From Lysobacterales bacterium (GTDB lineage: Bacteria; Pseudomonadota; Gammaproteobacteria; Xanthomonadales; SZUA-36), in assembly GCA_021648045.1 (NCBI GenBank), contig JAKITM010000001.1, positions 49,577 through 113,576 of the forward strand: DNA of 64,000 nt, in the 5' to 3' direction. The position numbers and the translations under genes are program-made. The notes under the pieces were generated by a model, which saw only the letters and a list, made by a program, of their open reading frames with translations, searched no databases and had not been told where the DNA came from. This document shows, one piece after another, positions 62,054 to 64,000 of the stretch (position 1 is its first letter; the number at the start of each line of letters is the position of its first letter).

Positions 62054-64000
62054 ATGACAAGCTCTAACCAGAAAAAACTCTATCAATTAATTCAAGATTA
62101 CCAGCAATCTGCTGGTGCTGATGCAGACAATTGCCTGCCGGTTGCAGAACAACTGGTATTGGACTGCATCGGTGAGCCTGAAACACTTGCGGCTGCGGTA
62201 GAGCTACTTGAAATTTTGGTGCCCCTGTCGCCAGACCCGGATACGCTCGGTAGTGCTATGGCAATTGTGCCGCAGGTCATGCTTGGGCGGGCAGTTAACC
62301 CCAATTTGCCCGCTGGGGTGCTGGCGCAAGTTAAAGAATTACAAAAACTGTTTCAGCTGGAAGCAGAGCACTTGGGCAGCACCCAAACACCGGATAAACA
62401 TCGTGCAGAAGGTCTTAGGCGTTTGTTATTGGCACTGGTAGAAGATGTTCGAGTGGTGTTGGTTACCCTTTCATGGCGGTTGGTGCAGTTGCGCAATGCG
62501 ACTAAAAAACCAGTAGAGATTCAAAAGACCCTTGGCGAAGAAACGCTACTTATCCATGCACCGCTGGCGAACCGCCTGGGCGTGTGGCAGCTCAAATGGG
62601 AGCTTGAAGATTACGCTTTTCGCTACACGCAGACCAAAGAGTATAAGCGAATTTCCAAATTGGTTGCCGAGCGCCGGATAGACAGGGAAGAGTTTATCAA
62701 CGGTTTTCTTAGCCGCTTGAGTGGTGTGCTTAGCGAGGCTGAAATTTCAGCGGATGTACGCGGACGGCCAAAACATATTTACAGTATTTGGCGCAAAATG
62801 CAGCAGAAGGGTCTGGATTTTCACGAATTGTTTGATGTGCGCGCAGTGCGCGTGCTGGTGGATGAAATCCCCGATTGTTATAGCGTTCTGGGGCTGGTGC
62901 ACACCCATTGGCAACCCATTCCGGGTGAGTTTGATGACTATATCACCCTGCCGAAAGGCAATATGTATCAATCCTTGCATACAGCAGTGGTAGATAACAA
63001 AGGCAGGGCAGTGGAAGTGCAAATACGCACTTGGAAAATGCACGATCATGCAGAATTGGGTGTGGCAGCGCATTGGCGCTATAAAGAAGGTGGGCCTCAA
63101 GACCCCGGTTTTGATCGAAAAATTGCCGCCATGCGCCAGCTAATGGAAGGCGTTGATGTTGCCAATGATGATGCTAGTTTATTGGACAGCTTTACATCGG
63201 TTACCTCGGAGGAGCGCATTTATGCACTCACACCAAATGGTGATGTCGTCGATTTAGTCGCCGGCGGTACGGTCTTGGATTTTGCCTATCATGTGCACAC
63301 AGAAGTGGGTCACCGTTGTCGCGGTGCAAAAATAGGCGGGCGCATAGTGCCGCTAACAACCGTGGTTAAAACCGGGCAGCGAGTAGAAATACTGACCGGC
63401 AATGAAGCCCGTCCTTCGCGAGACTGGCTGAACCCCCGTCTGGGTTATATCCGTGGCGGGCGCGCCCGTGCCAAAGTACGGCAATGGTATAAAAAAGTTA
63501 ATTATGAAACCAACCTGCTGGATGGTCGTGATTTGCTGGAGGCAGCCTTAAGTCGTTTGTCTTGGAGCAGCCGGGACTTAAAACCTATGGTTGAGCGATT
63601 TTCACTGGGAAAACTTGACGATCTTTATGTTGCTATCGGCGCAGGTGACCTAACCGTTGCTCAGGTGGTCAATGCTCTGGAACGAGAAAACAAAAGCGAA
63701 GATATTCCGCTGGGCTTGCCTAAGCGAAACCGCTCGCGGCAAACCCTAAAACACGCCCCCGATGAAATTGTTATCGAGGGTGTAGGCAATCTAATGATCA
63801 ATATTGCCAAATGCTGCCACCCGGTACCCGGTGATCCGATTATGGGTTTTATCACCCGAGGTAGAGGAGTCAGCATTCATCGGCTGGGTTGCCCGCATAT
63901 CCTCAATTTGCGCAAGACTGAACCACAAAGAGTTATTCAGGTTAACTGGGGGCAGGCGGTTTCCGAGTACGAAGTGGATATCAATTTGCGTGCTTTGGAT
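62054..64000 (+). CDS. relA: (p)ppGpp synthetase RelA (3' end beyond window)
   Basis: The 649 codons present belong to the ribosome-associated stringent-response enzyme. The HD region is degenerate (LVEDVRVVLVTLSWRL in place of HDxxED), so no hydrolase activity is expected, and the synthetase has the EFDD motif of monofunctional RelA (PGEFDDYITLPKGNMYQSLHT) rather than RxKD. The TGS domain (IYALTPNGDVVDLVAGGT), HYR-type VGHRCRGAKI and zinc finger-like CCHPVPGDPI follow. The C-terminal ACT/RRM end lies beyond base 64000. Confidence 0.97.
   Translation, partial: MTSSNQKKLYQLIQDYQQSAGADADNCLPVAEQLVLDCIGEPETLAAAVELLEILVPLSPDPDTLGSAMAIVPQVMLGRAVNPNLPAGVLAQVKELQKLFQLEAEHLGSTQTPDKHRAEGLRRLLLALVEDVRVVLVTLSWRLVQLRNATKKPVEIQKTLGEETLLIHAPLANRLGVWQLKWELEDYAFRYTQTKEYKRISKLVAERRIDREEFINGFLSRLSGVLSEAEISADVRGRPKHIYSIWRKMQQKGLDFHELFDVRAVRVLVDEIPDCYSVLGLVHTHWQPIPGEFDDYITLPKGNMYQSLHTAVVDNKGRAVEVQIRTWKMHDHAELGVAAHWRYKEGGPQDPGFDRKIAAMRQLMEGVDVANDDASLLDSFTSVTSEERIYALTPNGDVVDLVAGGTVLDFAYHVHTEVGHRCRGAKIGGRIVPLTTVVKTGQRVEILTGNEARPSRDWLNPRLGYIRGGRARAKVRQWYKKVNYETNLLDGRDLLEAALSRLSWSSRDLKPMVERFSLGKLDDLYVAIGAGDLTVAQVVNALERENKSEDIPLGLPKRNRSRQTLKHAPDEIVIEGVGNLMINIAKCCHPVPGDPIMGFITRGRGVSIHRLGCPHILNLRKTEPQRVIQVNWGQAVSEYEVDINLRALD

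Overview
The window looks like the chromosome of a free-living gammaproteobacterium of the Pseudomonas/Cellvibrionales type (moderate GC). The order aspS, yebC, ruvC, ruvA, ruvB, ybgC, tolQRAB, pal, cpoB, queE, queC, tRNA-Lys matches the block known from Pseudomonas. The type IV pilus genes pilA, pilB, pilC, pilD and the regulators pilS and pilR are also of that type. No transposase, integrase, rRNA or CRISPR array was seen.

Layout. 1-462 is coaE, cut by the window edge. 486-8423 (minus strand, partly AT-rich) is a surface-sugar cluster wedged between pilD and coaE, which are often direct neighbours: a WecE-like aminotransferase, a small DMT transporter, an ATP-grasp/HAD fusion, a methyltransferase, a GT2 glycosyltransferase, a WbqC protein and a large GT-C-like membrane protein. 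8571-16772 is pilD, pilC, pilB, pilA, pilR and pilS. 16773-18474 is a decayed zone: a hipA remnant, an intact Phd/RelE pair, a frameshifted second relE and a degenerate copy of the pilS 5' end. 18475-33291 is mostly housekeeping: sucCD, a HTH-nucleotidyltransferase gene, nadE, cysK, oxyR, a thioesterase, a putative outer-membrane protein, trpS, a FAH-family gene, yffB, dapE and clpB with a clear heat-shock promoter.

33366-38665 is a second accessory zone. It holds a probable small pseudogene, then fmdB, then 4.6 kb separating fmdB from aspS: a PAS protein, an orphan MglA/Srprb-like GTPase, a wrecked hybrid two-component regulator with kinase and AraC parts, and two tiny overlapping ORFs followed by a strong terminator. 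An AT-rich LTA-synthase-like gene and a lipase-like gene lie between aspS and yebC. The ruv-tol-pal-que block (43783-53862) is intact. A four-gene glycosyltransferase group separates queC from tRNA-Lys, and hrpA and a 5' portion of relA close the window.

The most notable genome-scale signal is a family of 25-30 bp REP-like palindromes with a GTGGGCATTTATGCCCAC core. At least twelve units lie at seven intergenic loci, singly, as inverted pairs or as a triplet, and one abuts the clpB promoter. All statements come from reading the sequence and from family knowledge; no database search was run.
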